From NCBI GenBank assembly GCA_051747385.1, contig JBNJGB010000017.1, forward strand, positions 1 to 64,000: a DNA stretch of 64,000 nucleotides, given 5' to 3'. Below, piece after piece: positions 52,407 through 60,716 of this stretch. Positions within the stretch are counted from its first letter, which is position 1; each line of letters opens with the position of its first letter. Below the pieces are notes generated by a model, which was not told the origin of the DNA, ran no database searches, and worked only from the letters and a program-made list of their open reading frames with translations. The DNA comes from JBNJGB01 sp051747385. GTDB taxonomy: Bacteria; Myxococcota_A; UBA9042; PHBI01; JACKFB01. Position numbers and translations under genes: made by a program.

Positions 52407-53059
52407 TGGCGAACCTCTGGACCAGCTTCGACCGGCTGTCGAGGCGTGAGAAGATCCTCGTCGGCGCCATGCTCGCGCTGCTGCTGGGGACGGTTTTCTT
52501 CCTGGTGAACCTGTGGTTCGGCTCGTCCGTCTCCGATCTGCGCGCGAAGGTCTCGGAGGACCGCGCGGCGCTCGAGGAGATCTACGCGAAGTCGGACGAC
52601 TGGCTGTCGACGAAGCGCCGCGCGGAGCGGATGCGCCAGATGGCGAGCCGCAACCAGGACCTGAACCTGAAGCTCGCGGTCAACGAGCTCGCGAAGACCA
52701 TCAGCTTCCAGGCGCGGGATCGGCGCGGCGAGCCGGCGGGTATCAAGAAGCTCAGCGACGTGATGCAGTTCGACCAGACTCAGGAGAGCTTCCTCTCCAA
52801 GCGCCAGCGCCGCGGACGCGACAAGGACGAGGAGTCGGACAAGGGCTACTACCGGCGGGATCAGCCCATCGCCCTGAGCGACAGCGTCCCCTTCGAGGCC
52901 ATCTACGAGCTGATGGAGCGCGTCGAGGAATCCGACCAGATGCTCTTCGTCACCGACATGGAGATGACCCGGGACTTCCAGGACGGGCGCATCGCGCGGA
53001 AGAACGCGTCCATGGTCGTCTCGACCTACTACTACAAGGGCGCGGAGGCCGGTGAATGA
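52406..53059 (+). CDS. gspM: Type II secretion assembly protein GspM
   Basis: 217 aa, bitopic: short cytosolic N-terminus with FDRLSRREKILVGAM, one membrane helix (about 18-40), periplasmic coiled coil and small C-terminal domain. This matches GspM/PilO-like topology; partner of GspL. Overlaps the neighbours on both sides (1 bp and 4 bp). Confidence 0.9.
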   Translation: MANLWTSFDRLSRREKILVGAMLALLLGTVFFLVNLWFGSSVSDLRAKVSEDRAALEEIYAKSDDWLSTKRRAERMRQMASRNQDLNLKLAVNELAKTISFQARDRRGEPAGIKKLSDVMQFDQTQESFLSKRQRRGRDKDEESDKGYYRRDQPIALSDSVPFEAIYELMERVEESDQMLFVTDMEMTRDFQDGRIARKNASMVVSTYYYKGAEAGE

Positions 53060-54594
53060 ACCCGAGACGGCTCGGCACGGGGCTGCTCCGGGGGCTGGGA
53101 TACCTGGCCTTCTTCGTGTTCTTCGTCTTCGTCTTCGCGGTGCTGACGTTTCCGACGGAGCGGGCGCGCCAGTACATGGCGGAGCGCGGCAGCGCGGCGG
53201 TCGGCGGCGACGTGGACATCGCCGAGCTGGACCTGGGCCTCGGCAGCGCCGAGCTCACCGGCGTGAAGGTGGAGCTCCCGGAGAAGCGCCAGAAGCGGCG
53301 CCCCGGGATGCCTCCGCCCCGACCGAAGGAGAACAGCCCGCCGAAGATGCTCAGCATCGAGCGCGTCTACCTGGACGCGAGCCTGCTCGGGCTGATGTTC
53401 GGCGGGGCGATCGAGGTGGACTTCGAGGCGGACGTCCAGGGCGGCGAGATCCGCGGAGGCCGCCTCGCCTGGAGCGAGGAGAAGGGCGCGCGCCTGGCCG
53501 TCGGCGAGATGCGCGGCGTGCGCGTCGGACCGGAGGGCTTCTTCGAGCGGGCGACCAGCTACGACGTCCGCGGCATCCTGGGCGGGACCTTCGACGTCAC
53601 GCGCGGACCGGCGGCCTCGCAGATCGAGGGCGCGGTGGACGTGGCCCTGAGCGACGCCCGCATCGCCGAGCCCGTCATCCCCACGAAGCAGCTGGGGCCG
53701 GTGCAGCTGACGGACATCCGGCTGGGCGAGCTGCAGCTGAAGCTCCGCGCCGGAAAGGCCAGCGAGCTGGGCATGAGCCGCAAGGGCCGCTACGCGGACC
53801 AGACCATCATCCACTTCACGGACGTGGGCGCGAACGGGCCCGACCTGAAGATCGAGTTCCACGACTCCAGCGTCATCCGGCTGCGCGAGGGGCAGCCGAT
53901 GAAGCAGGCCATGCTCGACGTCCACTTCGCCGTGAAGTTCACCGACTCCTTCATCGACATGCGGGTGGAGGACGACGACGGCCGCATGAGCCAGCCGAAC
54001 AAGTTCCTGCGGATGGCGTTCCGGCAGGACGCGGGCCTCCGCTCGGCGATGCGCGACGGCGTGCTGGGCATCACCTGTCGCGGGGTCCTGGCGCGGCCGG
54101 ACTGCAACCCCGAGGCGCCGCGCATCCGGGGCGGGTTCAAGAAGCGGGCGCCGAAGTTCACCCCGGACGAGGAGACGCCGGAGGAGGAGCCGGGGGGGAC
54201 GACCGAGCGCATGGAGGAGGCCGAGTCTCCCCGCGGCGTCCCGGAGGAGGACCTGGAGCGCGCCCGGCGCGCCGGTGAACCGGACGCGAAGCGCCCCACG
54301 CGGACCCGCCGCCCGCGGCCGGAGCCTCGAGGTCGCCGCGCCATCCCGGCCCCGACGCGCGAGGACCGGCCCAGCCCGAGCCGTCGTCCGCGCCCCAACT
54401 CGCAGCTCGAGGCTCCGAACATCGAGTCGGAGCGCCCGCAGGACGAGGAGGAGGCGGAAGAGGACCTCCCGCCCGAGGACGAGGAGCCTCTCCCCGAAGA
54501 CGAGGAGTACCTCGACGAGGAGGGCCTGGACGAGGAGTATCTCGACGAGGAGCGCCTGGACGAGGAGGACCTCCCGCCCGAGGAGGACTACTGA
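53056..54594 (+). CDS. gspN: Type II secretion protein GspN with acidic tail
   Basis: 512 aa. One N-terminal membrane helix (about 15-32), then an AsmA-like periplasmic beta domain (about 40-370) typical of the deltaproteobacterial GspN family. The last 130 residues are disordered: an Arg/Pro-rich segment, then an Asp/Glu tail with repeats of EYLDEE and LDEE. Starts 4 bp inside gspM; its stop overlaps the aldehyde dehydrogenase ATG (TGATG). The tail is probably outside the conserved function. Confidence 0.9.
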   Translation: MNPRRLGTGLLRGLGYLAFFVFFVFVFAVLTFPTERARQYMAERGSAAVGGDVDIAELDLGLGSAELTGVKVELPEKRQKRRPGMPPPRPKENSPPKMLSIERVYLDASLLGLMFGGAIEVDFEADVQGGEIRGGRLAWSEEKGARLAVGEMRGVRVGPEGFFERATSYDVRGILGGTFDVTRGPAASQIEGAVDVALSDARIAEPVIPTKQLGPVQLTDIRLGELQLKLRAGKASELGMSRKGRYADQTIIHFTDVGANGPDLKIEFHDSSVIRLREGQPMKQAMLDVHFAVKFTDSFIDMRVEDDDGRMSQPNKFLRMAFRQDAGLRSAMRDGVLGITCRGVLARPDCNPEAPRIRGGFKKRAPKFTPDEETPEEEPGGTTERMEEAESPRGVPEEDLERARRAGEPDAKRPTRTRRPRPEPRGRRAIPAPTREDRPSPSRRPRPNSQLEAPNIESERPQDEEEAEEDLPPEDEEPLPEDEEYLDEEGLDEEYLDEERLDEEDLPPEEDY

Positions 54595-56078
54595 TGATCT
54601 CCGTGCATTCCCCCCACACCGGCGAGCACCTGGGCGACGTCCCCGAGCGGACGGGCCAGGAGGTCGCCGACGCCACCGCCCGCGCCCGGGACGCCTTCGG
54701 GCCCTGGGCCGGGGCCGGCTTCCCCGCCCGCGCCCGGACCATGCGCCGGGTGCTGCGCGCCCTGGTGGCGGAGCGGGATCACCTCATCGACCGGCTGGTG
54801 GCCGAGACGGGCAAGGTCCGCGGCGACGCCCTGCTCGAGGTGACGATGCTCCTGGACGTGTTCCGGTACTACCTGGAGCACGGGGAGCGCTTCCTCGCGG
54901 ATGAGCCGGTGACGCCGCACCTGCTCAAGAACAAGCGCGGCTGGATCGCCTTCCAGCCCCGCGGCGTGGTGGGCATCATCGCGCCGTGGAACTTCCCGCT
55001 GGACCTGGGCTTCGGCGAGTGCGTGCCGGCCCTGCTCGCCGGGAACGCCGTGCTGCTGAAGCCCAGCGAGATCACCCCGCTCATCAACCTGGAGGTGGAG
55101 CGCATCGCGCGGGACGCCGGCCTGCCCGGGGGCGTCTTCCAGGTGCTGACCGGAGCCGGCGACACGGGCGCGGCCCTGTGCGAGGAGGTGGACCAGATCA
55201 CCTTCACGGGCAGCGTCCGCGTGGGACGCCTGGTAGCCCAGACCGCCGCCCGGCGGCTCATCCCGTGCACCCTGGAGCTGGGCGGCAAGGACCCGATGGT
55301 GGTCCTGCGGGACGCGGACCTGGACCGGGCGGCGTCGGCCGCCGTCTGGGGGGCGTTCTTCAACAGCGGCCAGATGTGCATGTCCGTGGAGCGCGTCTAC
55401 GTGGAGGAGCCCATCGCGGACGCCTTCGTGGACAAGGTCGCCGAGCGCACGCGCGAGCTCCGGCAGGGCGTGGACGGCCGCTACACCCACGACGTGGGCT
55501 CCATGACGCGGCTGGCCCAGCTCGAGACGGTCGAGGCCCACGTGAAGGACGCCATGGAGCGCGGCGCGCGCGTGGTCTGCGGCGGTCGCCACCCCGAGGG
55601 GCTCCCCGAGAGCTTCTACGAGCCGACGGTGCTGGCGGGCGTGGACCACCAGATGGAGGTCATGCGCGAGGAGACCTTCGGCCCGGTGCTGCCCATCATG
55701 TCGGTGCGGGACGCCAACGAGGCGCTCCGCCTGGCGAACGACAGCCCCTACGGCCTGAACGCCTCCGTGTGGTCCCGGGACCGGGAGACGGCCCGCCGGG
55801 TAGCGCGCCGCATCCGGAGCGGCGCCGTCTGCATCAACGACGTGGTCATCTCCTACGGGCTGCCGGAGCTTCCCTTCGGCGGCGAGAAGGAGTCCGGCCT
55901 GGGCCGGCGCCACGGACCGGGCGGCATCCGCAAGTACGCCTGGTCCCAGTCCACCGCCGAGGATCGCCTCGGCCTGTCCGCGGAGCCCAACTGGTATCCC
56001 TACTCGGCGCGCCTCATGGGCCTGGTCGAGAAGGCCAGCGGCCTCTTCGGCGGCCTCAGGGGCCTCCTCGGAAGGTAG
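54594..56078 (+). CDS. Aldehyde dehydrogenase (NAD(P)+)
   Basis: 494 aa, ALDH superfamily. Catalytic C262 in GQMCMS, general base E228 in LELGGKDP, and N133 in PWNFP are all present, so the enzyme should oxidise an aldehyde to an acid. Sub-family is closest in style to succinate-semialdehyde/coniferyl-aldehyde-type enzymes, but the substrate is not readable. An extra C-terminal segment (about 455-494) contains GLVEKASGLFGGLRGLLG, an amphipathic helix that might touch a membrane. ATG overlaps the gspN stop, so it rides on the secretion operon without an obvious functional link. Confidence 0.93.
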   Translation: MISVHSPHTGEHLGDVPERTGQEVADATARARDAFGPWAGAGFPARARTMRRVLRALVAERDHLIDRLVAETGKVRGDALLEVTMLLDVFRYYLEHGERFLADEPVTPHLLKNKRGWIAFQPRGVVGIIAPWNFPLDLGFGECVPALLAGNAVLLKPSEITPLINLEVERIARDAGLPGGVFQVLTGAGDTGAALCEEVDQITFTGSVRVGRLVAQTAARRLIPCTLELGGKDPMVVLRDADLDRAASAAVWGAFFNSGQMCMSVERVYVEEPIADAFVDKVAERTRELRQGVDGRYTHDVGSMTRLAQLETVEAHVKDAMERGARVVCGGRHPEGLPESFYEPTVLAGVDHQMEVMREETFGPVLPIMSVRDANEALRLANDSPYGLNASVWSRDRETARRVARRIRSGAVCINDVVISYGLPELPFGGEKESGLGRRHGPGGIRKYAWSQSTAEDRLGLSAEPNWYPYSARLMGLVEKASGLFGGLRGLLGR

Positions 56079-56148
56079 CCCCCGACGGCCTCCACGCGAA
56101 AAGTCCGCAACGAATCGCCCCCAGCGCGTCACACAGGAGGGTGGGTGG

Positions 56149-56286
56149 GGGTGGGTCCACCCGCGCGGCGGGAGCGTGGCCTACCGCGGGCGGCGGGAGC
56201 GTGGCCTACCGCGGGCGGCGGGAGCGTGGCCTACCGCGGGCGGCCGGTGGGTCCACCCGCGCGGCGGGAGCGTGGCGAACCGCGGG
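56149..56286. repeat. Tandem 25-bp repeat array with duplicated flank
   Basis: Three exact 25-bp units beginning CGGCGGGAGCGTGGC at 56166-56190, 56191-56215 and 56216-56240, then a fourth diverged unit at 56262-56286. The 5' flank GGTGGGTCCACCCGCG occurs before unit 1 and again before unit 4, so a larger block was also duplicated. The 307-bp aldehyde dehydrogenase-lipoprotein gap holds only this array and the hairpin that follows. There are no spacers, so it is not CRISPR. Confidence 0.88.
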
Positions 56287-56315
56287 TCCGCCCCGCCGGG
56301 CGCCGAAACGCAGAA

Positions 56316-56359
56316 GGGGACGCCGGAACCCCGCATGATGGTGCGGGTCCGGCGCCCCC
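56316..56359. terminator. Imperfect GC-rich hairpin between convergent genes
   Basis: GGGG-CGCCGG-CCC-GCA on one side pairs with its complement on the other (17 pairs with three single-nt bulges), loop TGATGG. It lies between the aldehyde dehydrogenase (plus) and the Asp/Pro-repeat lipoprotein (minus), so a bidirectional terminator role fits; no T-run on either side. Confidence 0.55.
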
Positions 56360-56385
56360 TGTGGATCGAGTGACCAGAGGCGACG

Positions 56386-57501
56386 CTACGGCGCCGGACA
56401 CTCCGCGTCGATCTCGAACGCGAACGACACCCCCTGGGGCTTGCCCGTCTTCCGGATGACGAGCTCCTGCAGGTAGATGTTGCCGTGCTGATCCTCCACG
56501 CGCAGGTGCATCATGTCCTGCGGCGCGCCGGCCACCTGTCCCCCGAGCTCGAGCGTGTTCGTGCCCGCGGTCGGGTTGATGAAGATCGTGATGGGCTCGG
56601 TGGTCGGGAAGGCGTTCGAGCCCACGACCTCGACGCCGTTCACGACGATCGACGCGCTGGTGACGTCCGAGTTCCAGAGGGTCAGCTCGATGGCCAGGCA
56701 AGGCAGGTGATCCTCCGCGTCGGGGATGCCGTCACCATCCTGATCGTCCGTCCCGGGGTCCGTCGGGTCCTCCACCGGGTCCGTCGGGTCCTCCACCGGG
56801 TCCGTCGGGTCCTCCACCGGGTCCGTCGGGTCCTCCACCGGGTCCGTCGGGTCCTCCACCGGGTCCGTCGGGTCTTCCACCGGATCCGTGGGGTCCGTGG
56901 GGTCCGTGGGGTCCGTCGGGTCCGTCGGGTCCGTGGGGTCCGTCGGGTCCGTGGGATCCGTTGGATAGATCGGATCGGTGGGATCCTCGGGATCCGCCGG
57001 ATCGGTGGGTTCGAGGGGCTCCTCGACCGGATCGCGCGGTTCGAGGGGCCGATCACCCGTCGAAGGATCACCCAGCGGCCCGTCGTCCGGATCCGGAGGC
57101 ACGCAGATGTAGGACACGTCCGTCTCGATGACCGTCGCCGGTACACAGCTCCAGTCGTCGGGGCACGAGTCCTGGCACGTCTCGGTGCAGACGGGTCCCC
57201 GCGCGGTCGGAACGCACCACCCCGACTGGCAGTCCGACGGCAGGACGCAGTCGTCCCCCACGTCGCTCGTCTCGTCAATGGGCTCCTCGTCGCCGGGTCG
57301 CTGTGGACGCATGGCGGCGGCGTCGGAGACGGCGTCCAGCGGCGCGGCGTCGGCGGCGACCACGTCCTGGGACAGCCCCGACTCCGGGGCTCCTGGCAGC
57401 GCGCCATCCCCACAGCCGGCTCCGAGCGCCGCCACGGCCGTGATGGCCAGCAGCGCGCGGAGCCCGTCGCGGGGACGGCTCGACCTGATTGTCCTGATCA
57501 C
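56386..57501 (-). CDS. Lipoprotein with DPT/DPVE repeat stalk (paralog 1)
   Basis: 371 aa. Lipobox LGAGC (about residue 30). Cysteine block CQSGWCVPTARGPVCTETC ... CVPATVIETDVSYICVPP (about 90-135), then a stalk of TDP triplets and six 7-residue DPTDPVE units (about 165-260), a GDGIPDAED calcium-type motif, and a C-terminal beta domain (about 275-371: ASIVVNGVEVVGSNAFPTTEP...TNTLELGGQVAG). Paralog of the 57899-59098 protein in both end domains. GTG at 57501 with GGGAGGTGA upstream. Probably an outer-surface stalked protein; ligand unknown. Confidence 0.88.
   Translation of the reverse strand: MIRTIRSSRPRDGLRALLAITAVAALGAGCGDGALPGAPESGLSQDVVAADAAPLDAVSDAAAMRPQRPGDEEPIDETSDVGDDCVLPSDCQSGWCVPTARGPVCTETCQDSCPDDWSCVPATVIETDVSYICVPPDPDDGPLGDPSTGDRPLEPRDPVEEPLEPTDPADPEDPTDPIYPTDPTDPTDPTDPTDPTDPTDPTDPTDPVEDPTDPVEDPTDPVEDPTDPVEDPTDPVEDPTDPVEDPTDPGTDDQDGDGIPDAEDHLPCLAIELTLWNSDVTSASIVVNGVEVVGSNAFPTTEPITIFINPTAGTNTLELGGQVAGAPQDMMHLRVEDQHGNIYLQELVIRKTGKPQGVSFAFEIDAECPAP
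56757..56960. repeat. Coding tandem repeats: 21-bp units (about 6) and 9-bp units
   Basis: Inside the preceding gene: about six 21-bp units (each encoding DPTDPVE), nearly identical in DNA, then a run of 9-bp TDP units. Third positions are as conserved as first and second, so recent slippage or recombination expanded them; length is likely to vary between strains. Confidence 0.85.
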
Positions 57502-57593
57502 TCCTCACCTCCCGCTCGCGCCATGCTGTCGAAGGACGTCCGACGCGAGCTCGCTCCGGTTGCACCACGTCCTCATCGATCCATCGGTGGTCC

Positions 57594-57606
57594 GACTGGA
57601 GGACTT
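57594..57606 (-). promoter_or_regulatory. Shared upstream element, copy 1
   Basis: GACTGGAGGACTT (plus strand) lies 93 bp upstream of the 57501 start and is followed on the plus strand by an A-run. The identical 13-mer lies 101 bp upstream of the paralogous gene (59199-59211), also beside an A-run. Position fits a promoter or activator site kept after gene duplication. Confidence 0.6.
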
Positions 57607-57609
57607 TAG

Positions 57610-57634
57610 AAAAAACCCGGAGACCCTGCTCGGG
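57610..57634 (-). terminator. Possible intrinsic terminator with T6
   Basis: On the minus strand a short stem (CCCG-AG / CT-CGGG with one bulge, loop 6 nt) is followed directly by TTTTTT. It sits 265 bp downstream of the 57899 stop and just before the shared upstream element of paralog 1. The stem is weak. Confidence 0.45.
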
Positions 57635-57827
57635 GCCTCGCGGTGGGGGCGACGCCGGTCGGCGGACCGCTCGCGGCGTCGCACCTCGACGCGACCCGCA
57701 CCAGCTCCTGTCCGACCGCCTCGTGACCCCGCGCCACGCGGGGTGCTCCTTTCGCTCATCCAGCAATACGGCTCCCACACACGGCAGGTCAATGACGAGG
57801 CCGGCTGCGGGGTGCCCTCTCGCGACG

Positions 57828-57880
57828 CACGAGAGGGGCGCCGGTTCACGCCGCCTGGCGGATCCGACGCCCCTCTCGTG
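57828..57880 (-). terminator. 13-bp inverted repeat after the paralog 2 gene
   Basis: CACGAGAGGGGCG (57828-57840) and CGCCCCTCTCGTG (57868-57880) are perfect arms 18 bp past the 57899 stop. A competing arm GCCCTCTCG (57814-57822) can pair with the same left arm, giving two alternative folds. No T-run. Together with 57610-57634 it makes up the recognisable content of the 397-bp gap between the paralogs. Confidence 0.6.
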
Positions 57881-57898
57881 GGCGCGTGACGCGGCGCT

Positions 57899-59098
57899 CT
57901 ACGGCGCCGGGCAGTCCTCGTCGACCTCGAAGGAGAAGAACGCCATCTGCGGCTTGCCCTTCTTCCGGACGATGACCTCGTGCAGCCAGACCTCGCCCGT
58001 GTCGTCCACCACCTTCAGGTGGAGCACGTCCTCCGGGCTACCGGCCACCCGCCCCCCGATCTCGAGCGTGTTCGAGCCGGGGGAGACCTCCAGGGGAACC
58101 ACGATCGGCTCGTCCGTGGGGAAGGCGTTCGGACGCACGACGTCGATGCCGTCCACCATCACCCAGGCCGCGCTCACTCCGGTGTTGTAGATCCTCAGCT
58201 CGAAGTCGGGGCAGGAGCCGCCTTCCTCGTCGGAGATCGCGTCGTCGTCGTCCGACCAGTCGTCTTCGTCATCGCCGTCGTCGTCGCCGTCGTCCGACCA
58301 GTCGTCCTCGTCGTCGCCGTCATCGCCGTCGTCGTCGCCGTCGTCCGACCAGTCGTCGTCATCGTCGCAGTCGTCGTCGTCCGACCAGCCGTCGTCGTCC
58401 GACCAGTCGTCGTCGTCATCGCACCCGTCGTCGTCCGCGGGATCCTCTACGGGGTCGGCCGGGTCATCGGCCGGGTCCGTCGGGTCGTCAGTCGGTTCAT
58501 CGACCGGATCCGTCGGGTCGTCAGTCGGTTCATCGACCGGATCCGTCGGGTCGTCAGTCGGTTCATCGACCGGATCCGTCGGGTCGTCGGCCGGTTCATC
58601 GACCGGATCCGTCGGGTCGTCGGCCGGGTCCGTCGGGTCGGGCAGGTTGCCCGGATCGAGCGGATCCTCTTCGGGGTCCTCGAGTGACGGAGGCGACAGC
58701 CCCACGGAGCCCTCGTCGTCCGGCAGGGACGTGTCGGGGTCGCTCGGGGCGGGCTCCTCGGCCGGCTCGTCGGGGGGGACGCAGATGTACGACACGTCCG
58801 TCACGTTGGTCGAGGCCGGCACACAGCTCCACTCGTCGGGACACGACGTCGTGCAGGTCCGCGTGCACACGGCCCCGTCCGCCGTGGGGACACACCAGCC
58901 GGACTGGCAGTCGTCCGACACCTCGCAGGGCTCACCGACGTCCGTCGTCTCGATGTTCTCCGCGCCGCCCACGTACTGCCCGAGGGGTTCGTCCGCGGAG
59001 TTCGCCTCGCCGTCGCAGCCGGCTCCGAGCGCCGCCAGTCCGAAGACCAGCAACGCGCCGAGCCCGCCGCGCCGGCAGCTCTTCATCACCTTCCTCAT
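57899..59098 (-). CDS. Lipoprotein with DPTDP and Asp-rich stalk (paralog 2)
   Basis: 399 aa. Lipobox LGAGC (about residue 28). The cysteine block CQSGWCVPTADGAVCTRTC ... DVSYICVPP (about 63-110) and the C-terminal beta domain (about 300-399: WVMVDGIDVVRPNAFPTDEP...SNTLEIGGRVAG) match paralog 1. The stalk differs: 11-residue DDPTDPVDEPT units and then about 70 residues of almost pure Asp/Gly/Trp/Ser (DDDDDWSDDG), giving an extreme negative charge that could bind calcium. ATG at 59098 follows AGGAGG. A tandem duplicate pair with 56386-57501. Confidence 0.88.
   Translation of the reverse strand: MRKVMKSCRRGGLGALLVFGLAALGAGCDGEANSADEPLGQYVGGAENIETTDVGEPCEVSDDCQSGWCVPTADGAVCTRTCTTSCPDEWSCVPASTNVTDVSYICVPPDEPAEEPAPSDPDTSLPDDEGSVGLSPPSLEDPEEDPLDPGNLPDPTDPADDPTDPVDEPADDPTDPVDEPTDDPTDPVDEPTDDPTDPVDEPTDDPTDPADDPADPVEDPADDDGCDDDDDWSDDDGWSDDDDCDDDDDWSDDGDDDGDDGDDEDDWSDDGDDDGDDEDDWSDDDDAISDEEGGSCPDFELRIYNTGVSAAWVMVDGIDVVRPNAFPTDEPIVVPLEVSPGSNTLEIGGRVAGSPEDVLHLKVVDDTGEVWLHEVIVRKKGKPQMAFFSFEVDEDCPAP
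58240..58630. repeat. Coding tandem repeats: Asp-codon array and 33-bp units
   Basis: Inside the preceding gene. 58240-58440 is a GTCGTC-rich array (Asp codons on minus) with recurring DDWSDD blocks; 58484-58620 holds about four nearly identical 33-bp units coding for DDPTDPVDEPT. Probably length-variable. Confidence 0.8.
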
Positions 59099-59198
59099 CG
59101 CTTCTCGCCTCCTGCCCGCACGAGAGGCCCCGAGACCCGGGGTTCCCGACGCGAGCCATCCACAGTTGTACCCCCCCTATGAGGTTGTACGGTCGCGG

Positions 59199-59211
59199 GA
59201 CTGGAGGACTT
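59199..59211 (-). promoter_or_regulatory. Shared upstream element, copy 2
   Basis: GACTGGAGGACTT (plus strand) identical to 57594-57606, 101 bp upstream of the paralog 2 start, and again next to an A-run (here the T-run of the fadL terminator). Confidence 0.6.
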
Positions 59212-59216
59212 GAACG

Positions 59217-59254
59217 AAAAAATGCGAGGTCGCCCCCGGAGGGCCTCCTCGCAT
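59217..59254 (-). terminator. Intrinsic terminator of the fadL-like gene
   Basis: On the minus strand ATGCGAGG (from 59254) and CCTCGCAT (to 59222) form an 8-bp stem, with further inner G-C pairing, followed by TTTTT (59221-59217). It lies 70 bp after the stop of the 59324-60532 gene. The clearest rho-independent terminator in the window. Confidence 0.8.
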
Positions 59255-59323
59255 CGCTGCCATCTTGCCGCTCGGACGGATTGAACGTCAACGACGGCGC
59301 CGCATTCCGCAGGCCGCTGCAGA

Positions 59324-60532
59324 CTACAGGTTCGTGCCGGAGTACCGAAGGCTCAGGGCAACCCAGTTGGCCCTGATCTCGTAGTGGGACGGCAGCGGGG
59401 CCTCCCGGGCCGTGCGGTCGAGGAACTGCACGAGGAAGTAGGCCAGGTCCACCGACACGGGCGTCTGCGGGATGTTCACGGTGAGCCCGCCGCTGACCAG
59501 GAGGCGCTCCGAGTCGGGCAGGATGGGCGACAGCGTCTCGTCGGGGATCGGGCTCGTCTCGAACCCGAGGCCCAGGCGCGCGCCGATGACGTCCGTGGGC
59601 TGGTACTCGACGCCCACCTTGTAGAGCCAGGACAGATCGTAGTCCTGGGGCAGGGCCACCCGGAAGCCGGGTCCGATCTGCAGGGCGATCTCGTCCAACA
59701 TGGTCCAAACCTGGAGCGAGACGTCGGCCTCCACGTACCACTGGTCGTTCGGAGCCCAACCGGCAGCCAGGTTGACCTCGTCGGGGGTCCAGACGGTCGT
59801 GCTACCGCTGGTATCCTCCGCGGCGGGCGCACTGCCTGAGCCGCTCAGGTCCAGCTTCATCCGGCTCTTGTAGGACAGGCCGAAGTGAAGGCCGAGGCCC
59901 GGCCGGTACATGACCCCGAACCCGGCGCCGTACCCGTGGCCGGTGCCGTGGACGTCGATCTCGGCGGTCGGATTGCCCTCGCTGTCGCGCCCGAGGGTCT
60001 GCTTCAGGTCGGCGCTCGGGCGCGCATAGTGGAAGGCGGCGGCGACGAATAGCCCCTCGAGCGGCTGGAACGCGGCCACGCCGTAGACCGTCGGCACCTT
60101 CAGGGACACCTCGTTCGCCAGGGCCTCCCCGGCCCATCCGTCGGGCCAGTTCAGCGTCAGTCCGTTCGGGGCCGCGAACCCGACGCCGGCCGCGCCCCAG
60201 TCCGCGTAGCGATACGACACGGCCGCGCTGGGAATGGCGACGAGTGGGTTCATGGTGGCAGGTTCCTCGTCCCCGTCCGGATGGCTCCACTCCGTGTTGC
60301 CGAAGACCATGGAGCCGTTGAGCGAGACCTGGAGGCCGTCCAGCGTGGCCAGGCCCGCGGGGTTCATGAACATGGTCTCCGGCGAGTCGAGCCTGGCCGC
60401 GGTCGCGTGGCCCCGCCCGGTGGAGATGGCCGAGAACTCGTGGAGGGCGTACGCGCCGGCCCTCGCCTCGGGCGCGGCTGCGAGGAACGCGAGACAGGCG
60501 AGGAGCGAGGTGGCGACGACGCGTCGGGTCAT
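59324..60532 (-). CDS. FadL/OmpP1/TodX-family outer-membrane transporter
   Basis: 402 aa. Signal peptide to about residue 25 (FLAAAPEARA). The mature N-terminus GAYALHEFSAISTGRGHATAARLDSPETMFMNPAGLA is the FadL family signature (N-terminal hatch with NPAG). The rest alternates short polar turns and amphipathic strands, ending in LSLRYSGTNL, a barrel-type end. These proteins let hydrophobic compounds such as fatty acids cross the outer membrane. ATG at 60532 follows AGGGGG. A TGACA-N3-TGTCA palindrome lies 39 bp upstream. Confidence 0.92.
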   Translation of the reverse strand: MTRRVVATSLLACLAFLAAAPEARAGAYALHEFSAISTGRGHATAARLDSPETMFMNPAGLATLDGLQVSLNGSMVFGNTEWSHPDGDEEPATMNPLVAIPSAAVSYRYADWGAAGVGFAAPNGLTLNWPDGWAGEALANEVSLKVPTVYGVAAFQPLEGLFVAAAFHYARPSADLKQTLGRDSEGNPTAEIDVHGTGHGYGAGFGVMYRPGLGLHFGLSYKSRMKLDLSGSGSAPAAEDTSGSTTVWTPDEVNLAAGWAPNDQWYVEADVSLQVWTMLDEIALQIGPGFRVALPQDYDLSWLYKVGVEYQPTDVIGARLGLGFETSPIPDETLSPILPDSERLLVSGGLTVNIPQTPVSVDLAYFLVQFLDRTAREAPLPSHYEIRANWVALSLRYSGTNL

Positions 60533-60570
60533 GTGGATCCCCCTGGTACGAGGAGAGCCGACCACGGGCC

Positions 60571-60583
60571 TGACAATCTGTCA
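60571..60583. promoter_or_regulatory. TGACA-N3-TGTCA palindrome
   Basis: TGACAATCTGTCA lies between the fadL-like gene and a small plus-strand ORF; on the minus strand it overlaps TTGACA (60583-60578), a possible -35 hexamer. Same arms and spacing as the site upstream of the sigma-54 activator (36773-36785). Confidence 0.5.
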
Positions 60584-60716
60584 AAACCCCGCCTGTCCCC
60601 GGCTCCGCGACGACAATGCGACAAAGATCCCGCGCCGGGGAATCCCCCCTCGTCCGGCGGTGTAGATCCTCCTGAACCCGGTCGACGAACCAGGCACGCT
60701 CGAGAGGAGACGCACC

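Noticed and set aside
56149..56286. Short regularly repeated units as a CRISPR array.
   Set aside because: Units are head to tail without spacers and no cas genes are nearby.
56757..56960. Regular repeat pattern in DNA as CRISPR or promoter array.
   Set aside because: It is in frame and encodes DPTDPVE units of a lipoprotein stalk.
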